DNA of 64,000 nt from Chitinophaga sp. YR573. Lineage in GTDB: Bacteria > Bacteroidota > Bacteroidia > Chitinophagales > Chitinophagaceae. Location: the NCBI RefSeq assembly GCF_900110995.1, contig NZ_FOJF01000002.1:558001-622000 (forward strand). The letters are read 5' to 3'. Positions 7,958 through 16,341 of the stretch are shown piece after piece. Every line of letters begins with the position of its first letter. Position 1 is the stretch's first letter. The notes beneath the pieces are model-generated. The model saw only the letters and a list, made by a program, of their open reading frames with translations, did no database searches and was not told where the DNA came from. The translations under genes and the position numbers were made by a program.

Positions 7958-10202
7958 GTTCCATTATCTTCTTTGAGTATAACGCCATTAATACTTTTTC
8001 AGGGGTCATGGGCGTGGTAAAAGGGATTTCTGCGGATGGATGATAAGCAAGGATCGCATTACGTAATGCAAACCATACACCGATACCATACATAAGGGGA
8101 GGTTCTCCAACGGCTTTAGACCGGAAGATAGCCAGGTTATCCTGCTTGGTTTGCAGGGCTTCTATTTCCAATACGGGAGGAACTGCATAAATATCCGGGA
8201 CTTTATAAGTGGATAACGCGTTTGAACGTAACCGTCCTTCTTTATCATACACCACTTCTTCCATGGTCATCCAGCCGATACCCTGTACGATACCACCTTC
8301 TATCTGTCCGCGGTCTATATCGGTATTCATACTGGCCCCAAAATCGTGTACTACTTTTACGGCATCAGTGGTGTAAATGCCGCGTAAACAATCAATGGTT
8401 ACTTCCAGTATAGCCGTACCGTATACATGATAGGCAAAAGGATGTCCTTTCTCCTTATTGTTGTCGAAGTGTATTTCCGGTGTAGCATAATGAGCATGTT
8501 CGGATAGGTTCACTCTTCTGGTAAACGCTTCGGAAAGAAGTCTTTTCCAGTCCCAGCCAGTGGGCTGACCATCTGCCAATACCTGTTCATTTTTTATCGT
8601 AATAGTAGTATCGGGGAAGCAGTCTGCTGCTACCTGCGTTAAACGAGTAAGAATAGCATTACAGGCGATTAAAGTAGCCTTGCCATTCAAATCTGCGGTA
8701 GCACTGGCCGCAGAAGGAGAGGTATTGGCAATATGATAAGTATTGGTTGGGTTGATTTTTATTTTATCAGGAGAGATAGAGAATACACTGGCAGCTACCT
8801 GTAAGATTTTCGTATTCACCCCCTGACCCATTTCTACAGCACCTGTGCTGATGCCAACACTACCATCCGTATATACATGTACCAATGCGCGGGCATTATT
8901 CATCAGTGTATTGGTAAAGGAAATACCAAAACAGATGGGCATACAGGCAATCCCTTTTTTATACAGCTTATTATTGGCGTTGAATGTTTTTACTGCCTGT
9001 TGTAATTCTTCCAGTTTGTATAATTCAGCAGCTTTGTCCCAGCTATTGTGTGCTTCACTGTGAGCTATCTGGCCATAAGGAAATTCTTCTCCTGGTTTAA
9101 TAAGGTTTGCTTTTTGGATGACCGTTGCGGCCACCTGTAATTTCTCTGCTGCCAATGCAATAGCCGCTTCAATTACAAACATACCCTGTGGCCCGCCAAA
9201 GCCTCTGAAAGCGGTGTTAGGTGGTAAATGTGTACGGCAGCAATGGGCAGTAGCTTTTACATGCGGGATGAAATAAGCATTGGTGCAATGGAATAATGTA
9301 CGTGCCATCACCGCAGGAGATAAATCAGCAGATGCTCCTGCATTCTGGAAAAAGGTGACCTCATAGGCGATGATCTTTAATGAAGCATCCAGTCCTATTT
9401 TAAAGTCTGCCACATAAGGATTTCTCTTGCCTGTCATGGCCATATCTTCCATCCTGTGCAGGGCATATTTCACGGGTTTCTTTAAATGCCAGGCGGCCAG
9501 CGCGCATAATGCTGCCCATGTATTGGCCTGGTCTTCCTTCCCACCAAACCCTCCGCCCAGGCGGGTAACGGCAACTTCCAGCTGGTGCATGGGTAAACCC
9601 AGTACCCTGGATGTGGCACGTTGTACAGCGGTAGGGCCTTGAGTAGAAGAGTAAATACGGATGGCTTTATTTTCCTGTGGCACGGCGTAAGCGCCCTGTG
9701 TTTCTATGTAAAGGTGTTCCTGCCCGTTGATATCTGCACTGCCTTCAAATACAGCGGTACATTGTTCCCATGCCTGTGAGGTATCTCCCATACTGAAAGT
9801 ACGGGAAGGAACGATAAATTCTGTAGAAACTCTGGGGTCTGTGATGACAGGCAGTTTATCAATTGTTACTTTTATCTTTTTCACAGCAGCCCTTGCAGCT
9901 TCTCTTGTCTGCGCGACTACAAACGCAACAGGCATTCCGCAAAAGTGAACATGATGTTCTGCGAGTAAAGGTTCATCCGGCACAATACCACCAATCTGGT
10001 TTTCTCCGGGTATATCTTTGTAAGTGAATATTCTTACTACGCCTGGTTCCTGTAATGCTTCTTCCAGGTGTAGTGAAGTAATGATTCCATGTGCAACGGG
10101 AGAGCCATAGGCAGCGCCGAATAATGTCCCCTGTGTTAAAGGGATATCATCGAGGTATACTGATTGACCACTGACATGTGTATGGGAATCTATATTTTTC
10201 AT
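7920..10202 (-). CDS. xdhB: Xanthine dehydrogenase, molybdopterin-binding subunit
   Basis: A 760-residue large subunit that oxidises hypoxanthine/xanthine to urate. Family motifs in order: SVYLDDIP near the N-terminus, GQEHLYIETQGA, GGGFGGKEDQ, NTAFRGFGGPQGM with the substrate-binding Arg, MGQGVNTKI, and near the C-terminus KAVGEPPLMYG with the catalytic Glu. It starts 4 nt inside xdhA and overlaps xdhC by 38 nt. Other members of this superfamily oxidise aldehydes or CO, but the purine neighbours make xanthine the likely substrate. Confidence 0.94.
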   Translation of the reverse strand: MKNIDSHTHVSGQSVYLDDIPLTQGTLFGAAYGSPVAHGIITSLHLEEALQEPGVVRIFTYKDIPGENQIGGIVPDEPLLAEHHVHFCGMPVAFVVAQTREAARAAVKKIKVTIDKLPVITDPRVSTEFIVPSRTFSMGDTSQAWEQCTAVFEGSADINGQEHLYIETQGAYAVPQENKAIRIYSSTQGPTAVQRATSRVLGLPMHQLEVAVTRLGGGFGGKEDQANTWAALCALAAWHLKKPVKYALHRMEDMAMTGKRNPYVADFKIGLDASLKIIAYEVTFFQNAGASADLSPAVMARTLFHCTNAYFIPHVKATAHCCRTHLPPNTAFRGFGGPQGMFVIEAAIALAAEKLQVAATVIQKANLIKPGEEFPYGQIAHSEAHNSWDKAAELYKLEELQQAVKTFNANNKLYKKGIACMPICFGISFTNTLMNNARALVHVYTDGSVGISTGAVEMGQGVNTKILQVAASVFSISPDKIKINPTNTYHIANTSPSAASATADLNGKATLIACNAILTRLTQVAADCFPDTTITIKNEQVLADGQPTGWDWKRLLSEAFTRRVNLSEHAHYATPEIHFDNNKEKGHPFAYHVYGTAILEVTIDCLRGIYTTDAVKVVHDFGASMNTDIDRGQIEGGIVQGIGWMTMEEVVYDKEGRLRSNALSTYKVPDIYAVPPVLEIEALQTKQDNLAIFRSKAVGEPPLMYGIGVWFALRNAILAYHPSAEIPFTTPMTPEKVLMALYSKKIMEHAKEAGYMAIDQ

Positions 10203-11563
10203 AGTAATTTCAATGTAATGAAATGGGCTTTTATCAGTTGCCCTAACAGTAAGCGTTTATATTCAGCGCTACCCCTGGTATCACTGATCGGACTGATCTC
10301 TTTCCAGGCGGTCTGTATCGCTTCTGCTACTACATTCTCATTTATCTTTTTTCCTGTTAAATAAGCCATTGTTGCTTTTAGCAACAGAGGAACAGGCCCT
10401 ACACCACCTGCTGAAATACGAACACCACTAACAATACTCCCTTTTACAGAAATATTGATAGCAGTGTTTACACTGGCAATATCGAGGTGTGTGCGTTTAC
10501 TTACCTTTTCAAAGTGAAATAATGAAGGTAATTCGAACGTGATGCGTTGAATATATTCATCCGGATTTCTATCCAGTTCTTTATATCCTTTATATAATTC
10601 CGCCAGAGGTAATATTCTTCCGTTATTAAATTCCAGTATGGTATTCAATGCAAGAAAGAAGATAGTAAAGTCTCCGATAGGAGAGGCATTGATAAAATTA
10701 CCGGCGATGGTAGCCATATTCCTGATAGGAGTAGAGGATACCTTTTTGATATAACTTTTTAATTCCGGGAAGTGAGCCTGCATAATGGGAGATTCCAGCA
10801 GATCACTGACAGTTACGGCCGCTCCCAGTGTAATGATGTTATCCTGTTTAGTGATATCTTTAGCAGCATTCCAGGCAAAGTTCAGGGGTATTTCCATCAA
10901 CTCCTCCGGTTTTTGTACATACAGATCAGTGCCACCGGCTACCAGTTGTGTATTCATCTGCAATTCTTCTGCATTCTCAAAAGCATGTTCCCCATTTACA
11001 GCTATGAGTAATTCCAGTCGCTCTTTTATCCCTTTAAAATATCCCGGTACAATGGCATGGTCTACGGCAAAATCTATCGGCTCTTCTTCATTCCTGGAAA
11101 CCAGTAATTCTTTTACGGTGGCGGCAGCCCGCTCTATGGATTTATAGCCTGTACACCGGCAGATATTCCCGTCTATAGCTGCAATAGGATCTGTTTGCCG
11201 GCCAAGGCAAAAGCCGGTAAGGGAGACAATAAATCCGGGGGTGCAAAACCCGCATTGCGTGGCTGACTGGTCTACCATTGCCTGTTGAACAGGTGTGAGT
11301 GTATCCATGTTGATCCCTTCTATGGTAACAACATGTTTTCCCTGTACATTTCCTAAAGGAGTAAGGCAGGAAGTGAAGGTGCGGTATTGCAGTTCATTAT
11401 CTCTCAGTTCACCTATCAGCACGGTACATGCACCGCAGTCGCCTTCGTTGCAGCCTGTTTTGGTACCGGTCAGGTGTTGATGATACCGGATAAAATCCAG
11501 CAGCGGCATACCAGGAGACAAATGGGTGCCTATGTTTTCATTATTGAGAATCAGGTTAAGCAA
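10199..11563 (-). CDS. xdhA: Xanthine dehydrogenase, 2Fe-2S and FAD subunit
   Basis: A 454-residue small subunit that passes electrons from the molybdenum centre to NAD+. The N-terminal ferredoxin-like cluster has C38, C43, C46 and C66. The second 2Fe-2S domain has C104, C107, C135 and C137 (QCGFCTPG, ICRCTGY). The FAD domain follows, with QLVAGGTDLY. The start appears to be TTG at 11561-11563: an in-frame stop lies five codons upstream, and the next Met (residue 19) would remove the first ferredoxin strands. It heads the leftward xdhABC operon. Confidence 0.93.
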   Translation of the reverse strand: MLNLILNNENIGTHLSPGMPLLDFIRYHQHLTGTKTGCNEGDCGACTVLIGELRDNELQYRTFTSCLTPLGNVQGKHVVTIEGINMDTLTPVQQAMVDQSATQCGFCTPGFIVSLTGFCLGRQTDPIAAIDGNICRCTGYKSIERAAATVKELLVSRNEEEPIDFAVDHAIVPGYFKGIKERLELLIAVNGEHAFENAEELQMNTQLVAGGTDLYVQKPEELMEIPLNFAWNAAKDITKQDNIITLGAAVTVSDLLESPIMQAHFPELKSYIKKVSSTPIRNMATIAGNFINASPIGDFTIFFLALNTILEFNNGRILPLAELYKGYKELDRNPDEYIQRITFELPSLFHFEKVSKRTHLDIASVNTAINISVKGSIVSGVRISAGGVGPVPLLLKATMAYLTGKKINENVVAEAIQTAWKEISPISDTRGSAEYKRLLLGQLIKAHFITLKLL

Positions 11564-11657
11564 AGATGAGGTTTATTTAAAGATAACAAAAAAGAGGCAG
11601 ATTCCCCATAGCACAAAATGCTTATAAAAAGCGTTATTTTGCCGATTGCTATATATT

Positions 11658-12257
11658 ATGGTAAAACTGGAACAGGAATTCTACAACCGGGCAGATGTTT
11701 TAAAGATTGCCCGGGAATTATTAGGAAAAGTCCTCATTACAAAATTTGATGGTATAGTTACTTCCGGCCGTATTGTGGAAGTGGAAGCTTATGCCGGTGT
11801 GAAAGATAAAGCCTCACATGCTTATGGGGGGCGTCATACTAACAGGACCAGCGTCATGTATTATCCCGGGGGCACTGTTTATGTATATCTTTGTTATGGC
11901 ATTCATCACCTGTTTAATATTGTTACCAACATAAAGGATGTTCCTCATGCTATACTGGTGCGTGGAGTAGAACCGATGGAAGGGATTCCAGCCATGCTGC
12001 AACGTACGGGTAAAAAGAAGCTGGATTATACACTGACAAGAGGTCCGGGTAATGTATCCAAAGCATTGGGCATTGGCACTAAACATACCGGTGGAAGTCT
12101 GTTACAGGATGAGATCATTATCGCCTCAGATGGCTTTGTACCCAAAAAAGAAGATATTGCTGCCACACCCCGGATAGGTGTTGATTATGCAGGAGAAGAT
12201 GCACTGCTGCCTTACCGTTTTATTATCAAAGGGAATAAGTACGTCAGCGGTAAATAA
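11658..12257 (+). CDS. DNA-3-methyladenine glycosylase (AAG/MPG family)
   Basis: A 199-residue alkyladenine DNA glycosylase that removes 3-methyladenine and related damaged bases by base flipping. It shows the YNRADVLKIARELLGK start, GRIVEVEAYAG with the catalytic Glu, SHAYGGRHTNRT, MYYPGGTVYVYLCYGIH and ILVRGVEP. The ATG at 11658 is used; a TTG four codons earlier is less likely. The transcript runs on toward rmuC, 16 nt downstream, so the two may form a small DNA-maintenance unit. Confidence 0.92.
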   Translation: MVKLEQEFYNRADVLKIARELLGKVLITKFDGIVTSGRIVEVEAYAGVKDKASHAYGGRHTNRTSVMYYPGGTVYVYLCYGIHHLFNIVTNIKDVPHAILVRGVEPMEGIPAMLQRTGKKKLDYTLTRGPGNVSKALGIGTKHTGGSLLQDEIIIASDGFVPKKEDIAATPRIGVDYAGEDALLPYRFIIKGNKYVSGK

Positions 12258-12273
12258 CCAAAAACACATTATC

Positions 12274-13464
12274 ATGGTAAATATCATCCTCATTATGCTG
12301 CTTGCTTTCATAGCAGGCGTTATCCTCGCTTTTGTATTAATGCGACAGAAACTACAGGTATTAACATCTGAAAATATTCAGTTAAAAGTACAGCTGGATT
12401 ATAAAAACGATCAACTTAATCAGATAGAGAATATCGGTAATAAATTCGAGAATCAGTTTAAGGTATTGGCCAGCCAGATCCTGGAAGAAAAAAAGAACGC
12501 TTTCAATAAGGATCAGGAAAGCTCTTTAAAAGCGATTTTAGACCCTTTAAAGGAGAATATCTCCTCTTTTAAGCAGGAGTTCAGCGCGAAGCTGAAAACA
12601 GAGTCAGATGACCGTATTTCGTTAAGAGAGCAGGTGGTGCATATGATGACCCTGAACCAGACGCTTTCCGAACAGGCGAATAACCTTACCCAGGCTTTCC
12701 GGGGTTCTGTGAAACACCAGGGTAACTGGGGGGAGATGATCCTGGAAAGCATCCTGGAATATACCGGTATGCAAAAGGATATCCATTACTTCGTGCAGAA
12801 GCGCAGTATCAATGATGACGGGGATAGCATACAGCCGGATGTGCTGGTGAAATATCCGGACAGCCGTACTATCGTGATCGACTCTAAAGTATCTCTCATT
12901 CATTATGAGAACTTCTATAAGTCTACTGACCCGGTTTTGCAGCAACAGCAGCTGGCTTTGCTGGTGCGTTCTATCAAGGCGCATATAGACGGGTTAAGCG
13001 GGAAGTCTTACCAGGATGTTACGAACAGTCTTGATTTTGTGATGATGTTTATCCCGGTGGAAGCGGCATATATCACGGCTATGCAAACGGACCCTACTTT
13101 ATGGCAGTATGCATATAAGAAAAGGATTATCCTTATCAGTCCTACCAATATCATTACCGCTATGAAACTGGTGAATGATATGTGGCAGAAGGACAGTATA
13201 GACAGGAATGCCAAAGCCATTGCGGAAAGGGCCGGGAAATTGTATGATAAGCTGGCTTCTTTTGTAGAGGAATTTGAAAAAATAGGGATTCATTTAGAGA
13301 GGGCTGCAGGAGCTTTTCAGGATTCTAAAAAGAAAATGACGGATGGAAAAGGGAATCTTGTAAGTCAGGCCCACCGGATGAAACAGATGAAAATCAATTC
13401 CAAAAAAGCCTTACCTTCTGTAATTATAGAGGAAGCTTTGATGGAAGATGAGGATGAGGAGTAA
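12274..13464 (+). CDS. rmuC: DNA recombination protein RmuC homologue
   Basis: A 396-residue RmuC-family protein. E. coli RmuC limits inversion between short inverted repeats; a PD-(D/E)XK-type nuclease fold has been proposed. Seen here: a membrane anchor at about residues 2-20, a long coiled coil (about 25-150), then the RmuC core with GNWGEMILESILEYTGM, a VIDSKVSL motif and MMFIPVEAAY. The ATG at 12274 gives the N-terminal anchor at the right place; an upstream in-frame ATG lies inside the glycosylase gene. A perfect 54-bp palindrome sits directly downstream. Confidence 0.92.
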   Translation: MVNIILIMLLAFIAGVILAFVLMRQKLQVLTSENIQLKVQLDYKNDQLNQIENIGNKFENQFKVLASQILEEKKNAFNKDQESSLKAILDPLKENISSFKQEFSAKLKTESDDRISLREQVVHMMTLNQTLSEQANNLTQAFRGSVKHQGNWGEMILESILEYTGMQKDIHYFVQKRSINDDGDSIQPDVLVKYPDSRTIVIDSKVSLIHYENFYKSTDPVLQQQQLALLVRSIKAHIDGLSGKSYQDVTNSLDFVMMFIPVEAAYITAMQTDPTLWQYAYKKRIILISPTNIITAMKLVNDMWQKDSIDRNAKAIAERAGKLYDKLASFVEEFEKIGIHLERAAGAFQDSKKKMTDGKGNLVSQAHRMKQMKINSKKALPSVIIEEALMEDEDEE

Positions 13465-13506
13465 AATATTTATTGAGTTGATTCGTCCTGATCAGGGTAG
13501 AGATTC

Positions 13507-13560
13507 GCTCATCCTTCGTTCATCCTTCGTTCGCGAACGAAGGATGAACGAAGGATGAGC
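13507..13560. repeat. Perfect 54-bp palindrome
   Basis: Both 27-nt arms match exactly. Each arm holds two copies of the 11-mer CATCCTTCGTT or its complement, and the centre is TTCGCGAA. It lies between rmuC and an AraC-type gene. No T-run follows, so it is not a standard terminator. It could be a dispersed repeat of this genome or a protein-binding or cruciform site. Confidence 0.95.
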
Positions 13561-13586
13561 CTTATCCGACTAGTAATCAACCGAAT

Positions 13587-14456
13587 ATGAAAGAGATAAA
13601 AGTATACAATCCTGCTACTTTTACGACCAGGTTCATGAAGCCTGAACTAAAAAGCATTTTAAAGCCCGAAAAGGGGAAGTTTTTTGTTGTAAGGGTAGAA
13701 GATATATATCAGCTGATAACCGGATCAATACCGGCCTCCAGGTCCACCACGCATAGCTGTCTTTTCCTCACAGAAGGAGAGGCGAGGATGAAAGTCGGGG
13801 GGCAGTCGTACACCATCCATAAAGGAGAAATGTTATTTGTTCCTGCCGGGCAGGTTTTCTCTTTCGAGGAAGGGGATGTGAACAAAGGGTTTTTCTGTAA
13901 TTTTCATAGTGATACCCTGGCCGGTTGGTTTAATAAATTCGAGTTTTTAAAGGTATGGGGAAACCCGATGATCCGGTTAAATGAGCAGACGGCTCAATTT
14001 GTACTGCACCTCTTTCAGCGACTGTTATTTGACTATACGCTGCATGGATTAAAGAACCCGGATATTATACAATTGTATTTAGTGACCCTGTTATCAGAAG
14101 CAAAGCAGGCTTACCAGCCTTTATCAGATCATAATAATCTCATGAGCCGGTTTAAGGAACTGATCTTTTCAAAGATCAAAAGTGTGCACCAGGTATCAGA
14201 TTATGCTTCCCTTTTGAACATCACCCCTAATCATCTGAATAAAACTGTTAAAACTCTTACGGGTAAATCTCCTACCAAGTGGATTGATGAGGCTATTGTA
14301 CTGGAAGCGAAGGTGCTGCTGGTGCAAAGTGAGCTTACTATCAGTGAGGTAGCCAATGAAGTGGGGTTTGAAGACCCTTCTTATTTCTCCCGCCTGTTTA
14401 AAAAGTATGAAGGTGTTACGCCGTCGGATTTCAGGAAAATGATTGAAAAGTCCTGA
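13587..14456 (+). CDS. AraC family transcriptional regulator
   Basis: A 289-residue regulator with an N-terminal cupin-like sensing domain (about 50-120, with EGEARMKVGG and KGEMLFVPAG) and a C-terminal double helix-turn-helix (about 190-285). The second HTH reads ISEVANEVGFEDPSYFSRLFKKYEGVTP, which is close to the AraC signature. The effector is unknown. The next gene, DUF3817, follows 53 nt downstream on the same strand and may be its target or co-transcribed. Confidence 0.9.
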   Translation: MKEIKVYNPATFTTRFMKPELKSILKPEKGKFFVVRVEDIYQLITGSIPASRSTTHSCLFLTEGEARMKVGGQSYTIHKGEMLFVPAGQVFSFEEGDVNKGFFCNFHSDTLAGWFNKFEFLKVWGNPMIRLNEQTAQFVLHLFQRLLFDYTLHGLKNPDIIQLYLVTLLSEAKQAYQPLSDHNNLMSRFKELIFSKIKSVHQVSDYASLLNITPNHLNKTVKTLTGKSPTKWIDEAIVLEAKVLLVQSELTISEVANEVGFEDPSYFSRLFKKYEGVTPSDFRKMIEKS

Positions 14457-14509
14457 AACAGGCGTTTTTTGTCCTAACAGGCAGGTGGTTTAGCGCCGAA
14501 CTTTGCGAC

Positions 14510-14809
14510 ATGATTAAAACAAAGATCGGAAGACTGCGCCTGATCGCTTTCTTCGAAGGACTTTCCCTGCTGATACTAACTGGTATAGCGATGCCGCTTA
14601 AATACATTTACCATGATCCTTCACTGGTGAAAACAATGGGGTCTATACATGGCTTATTGTTTGTACTTTTTGTGTTTAATACGTTGAGTGTAGGTGTGGA
14701 ATATAAGTGGAAATTCAGTACAACTACCTGGAAGGTATTACTGGCCTGTATCATTCCTTTTGGCACATTTTATATCGACAAAACTATCTTATCTAAGATA
14801 AAAAGCTAA
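14510..14809 (+). CDS. DUF3817 small integral membrane protein
   Basis: A 99-residue protein with three predicted membrane helices (about 10-30, 44-62, 74-90) and the family pattern RLxAFFEGLSLL, MPLKYIY, GSIHGLLF. Function is unknown. The sequence GAACTTTG (14498-14505), one base off the Bacteroidota -7 box, ends 4 nt before the ATG, so it may have its own near-leaderless transcript. Confidence 0.85.
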   Translation: MIKTKIGRLRLIAFFEGLSLLILTGIAMPLKYIYHDPSLVKTMGSIHGLLFVLFVFNTLSVGVEYKWKFSTTTWKVLLACIIPFGTFYIDKTILSKIKS

Positions 14810-14814
14810 TTTTG
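14807..14814 (+). promoter_or_regulatory. Putative -7 box of pepE
   Basis: TAATTTTG is a perfect TAnnTTTG match, beginning on the last bases of the DUF3817 gene. The pepE ATG follows after 8 nt, so transcription would begin at or next to the start codon. No clear -33 box was found at the usual distance. Confidence 0.45.
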
Positions 14815-14822
14815 CATTCATT

Positions 14823-15527
14823 ATGAAGAATGTCGTTTTAGCTAGTACATCTACCTTACACGGGCAAACTTACCTGGAATACTTATTACCGGTAATTAAA
14901 GAGTTATTCAGTGGGATAGAAGAGGTGATCTTTATCCCGTATGCAAGACCGGGTGGGATTTCCCATGATGAATATACCGGTCGTGTTACTACTGCGTTTG
15001 CTGCCATTAACCTGCGTGTCCGCGGTCTGCATACTTTCGAAAACCCGGTTGAAGCAGTGCAGAAGGGGCAGGCGTTTTTTACCGGTGGAGGGAATACTTT
15101 CCTGCTGGTACAACAGTTGCATGCACTGCATGTAATGGAAACGCTGAAAGCGGCTGTGGAAGATGGTAAACCTTATCTGGGCTGTAGTGCCGGGAGTAAT
15201 ATCGGGGGTGTGAATATGCAGACTACGAATGATATGCCGATTGTATATCCTGCCAGTTTTCAGACGATGGGACTGATCCCTTTTAATTTAAATCCTCATT
15301 ATATGGACCCTATTCCGGGTGTGCTGCATATGGGTGAATCCAGGGAGACGAGGATTCGTGAATTTCAGGTACAGCAGCCGTTACCGGTTGTTGGTTTGAG
15401 AGAAGGGAGTTGGATAAGAGTGAAAGGGGAAACTATTACTTTGGAAGGATCGGAGCCGGCGAAGATATTTGAGGCGGGGAAGGATGCGTATGAATTGAGT
15501 GTAGGGAAAGAGATTATATTTGAATAG
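14823..15527 (+). CDS. pepE: Peptidase E (alpha-aspartyl dipeptidase, S51 family)
   Basis: A 234-residue cytoplasmic serine peptidase that cleaves Asp-X dipeptides. It has GGGNTFLLVQQLH (88-100), the nucleophile elbow YLGCSAGSN with S122, and LNPHYMDP with H159. No signal peptide. Length matches E. coli PepE (229 residues). About 230 bp without a recognisable gene follows. Confidence 0.93.
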   Translation: MKNVVLASTSTLHGQTYLEYLLPVIKELFSGIEEVIFIPYARPGGISHDEYTGRVTTAFAAINLRVRGLHTFENPVEAVQKGQAFFTGGGNTFLLVQQLHALHVMETLKAAVEDGKPYLGCSAGSNIGGVNMQTTNDMPIVYPASFQTMGLIPFNLNPHYMDPIPGVLHMGESRETRIREFQVQQPLPVVGLREGSWIRVKGETITLEGSEPAKIFEAGKDAYELSVGKEIIFE

Positions 15528-15760
15528 AGAATGTATCCAAAATATTAAGAGATACTATGCATAACGGGCATGCTGTTTATAGGTATTGACTATTTCCCGG
15601 ATATTCGTATATTTGATTTATTCACTTTAATACAGTTCGTTAATCACATGACTGACCCTCTCAAAACCTCTAGTATGTAAATGTTTTGCTTTGTTAACTT
15701 GGTATATAGCCGCGGTATACCTCTCATATATCTTCATTACCCTCAAACCCTTTTATCATT

Positions 15761-16255
15761 ATGAAAAATTTAAGTATCCTTTTGCTGGTATTAGCCCTGC
15801 CCTTTATGTCTTTTAATGGTATCGACAAGCGAGCAGCTAAGCCGCCTGTAAAAGCAAAAGCCAAAAAAGTAAGCTCCAGATCAGGTCAGGACAATATAGT
15901 GATAGTAAATAATACTCCATATGCAGTAAATGTGGATATTCAAATATCGCTGGGGCTTGGTACTCCTGTGGATCATCAATATACGCTGGTAGCACCTGCC
16001 AATTCATCTGTGAGTACGCCCACCTTTGACGGTACCTGCACTTACATTGACGGTAATAATACCACTTATATGCTCGTAGAGTGGACGTCAACTGGTCCTG
16101 CGGCTGCCACTAGTTACCAGCTTTATTTCCCCGATGGATCAACATACGGCTGCAAGCGCCGGACTACCCGTGATGGCGGCATTGGCACCTATCTTCAATA
16201 TGGTTGTGGTACACAAACTTTTTTCCTGTATAACACCACAAACTGCTCATTATAA
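15761..16255 (+). CDS. Secreted protein of unknown function
   Basis: A 164-residue protein not recognised as a known family. It begins with a signal peptide (about residues 1-19, hydrophobic core LSILLLVLALPF), then a short Lys/Ala-rich linker (22-40). The mature part is rich in Thr, Tyr and Asn, with an NNTPYAVNVDIQISLG segment that suggests a beta-sandwich. Cysteines lie in GTCTYIDG, YGCKRR, YGCGTQ and NCSL, enough for two disulfides. It stands alone between pepE and a convergent fucosidase. The preceding 233 bp (15528-15760) shows nothing recognisable. Confidence 0.75.
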   Translation: MKNLSILLLVLALPFMSFNGIDKRAAKPPVKAKAKKVSSRSGQDNIVIVNNTPYAVNVDIQISLGLGTPVDHQYTLVAPANSSVSTPTFDGTCTYIDGNNTTYMLVEWTSTGPAAATSYQLYFPDGSTYGCKRRTTRDGGIGTYLQYGCGTQTFFLYNTTNCSL

Positions 16256-16296
16256 AGCAGTATAAAACAGACTCTTATTTTTTCGCGGCATGTAAT

Positions 16297-16338
16297 AAAA
16301 AGAGGGTGTCTCAATTACTTTTGAGGCGCCCTCTTTTT
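16297..16338. terminator. Bidirectional terminator
   Basis: Stem AAAAAGAGGG-TGTCTCAA pairs with TTGAGGCG-CCCTCTTTTT around a short loop, with A- and T-runs on the two sides. It lies between the convergent secreted-protein gene and the fucosidase and can serve both. Confidence 0.88.
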
Positions 16339-16341
16339 AAT

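Noticed and set aside
12178..12273. Longer rmuC start overlapping the glycosylase gene
   Set aside because: The extra 32 residues come from glycosylase coding DNA in another frame and would bury the membrane anchor expected at the N-terminus.
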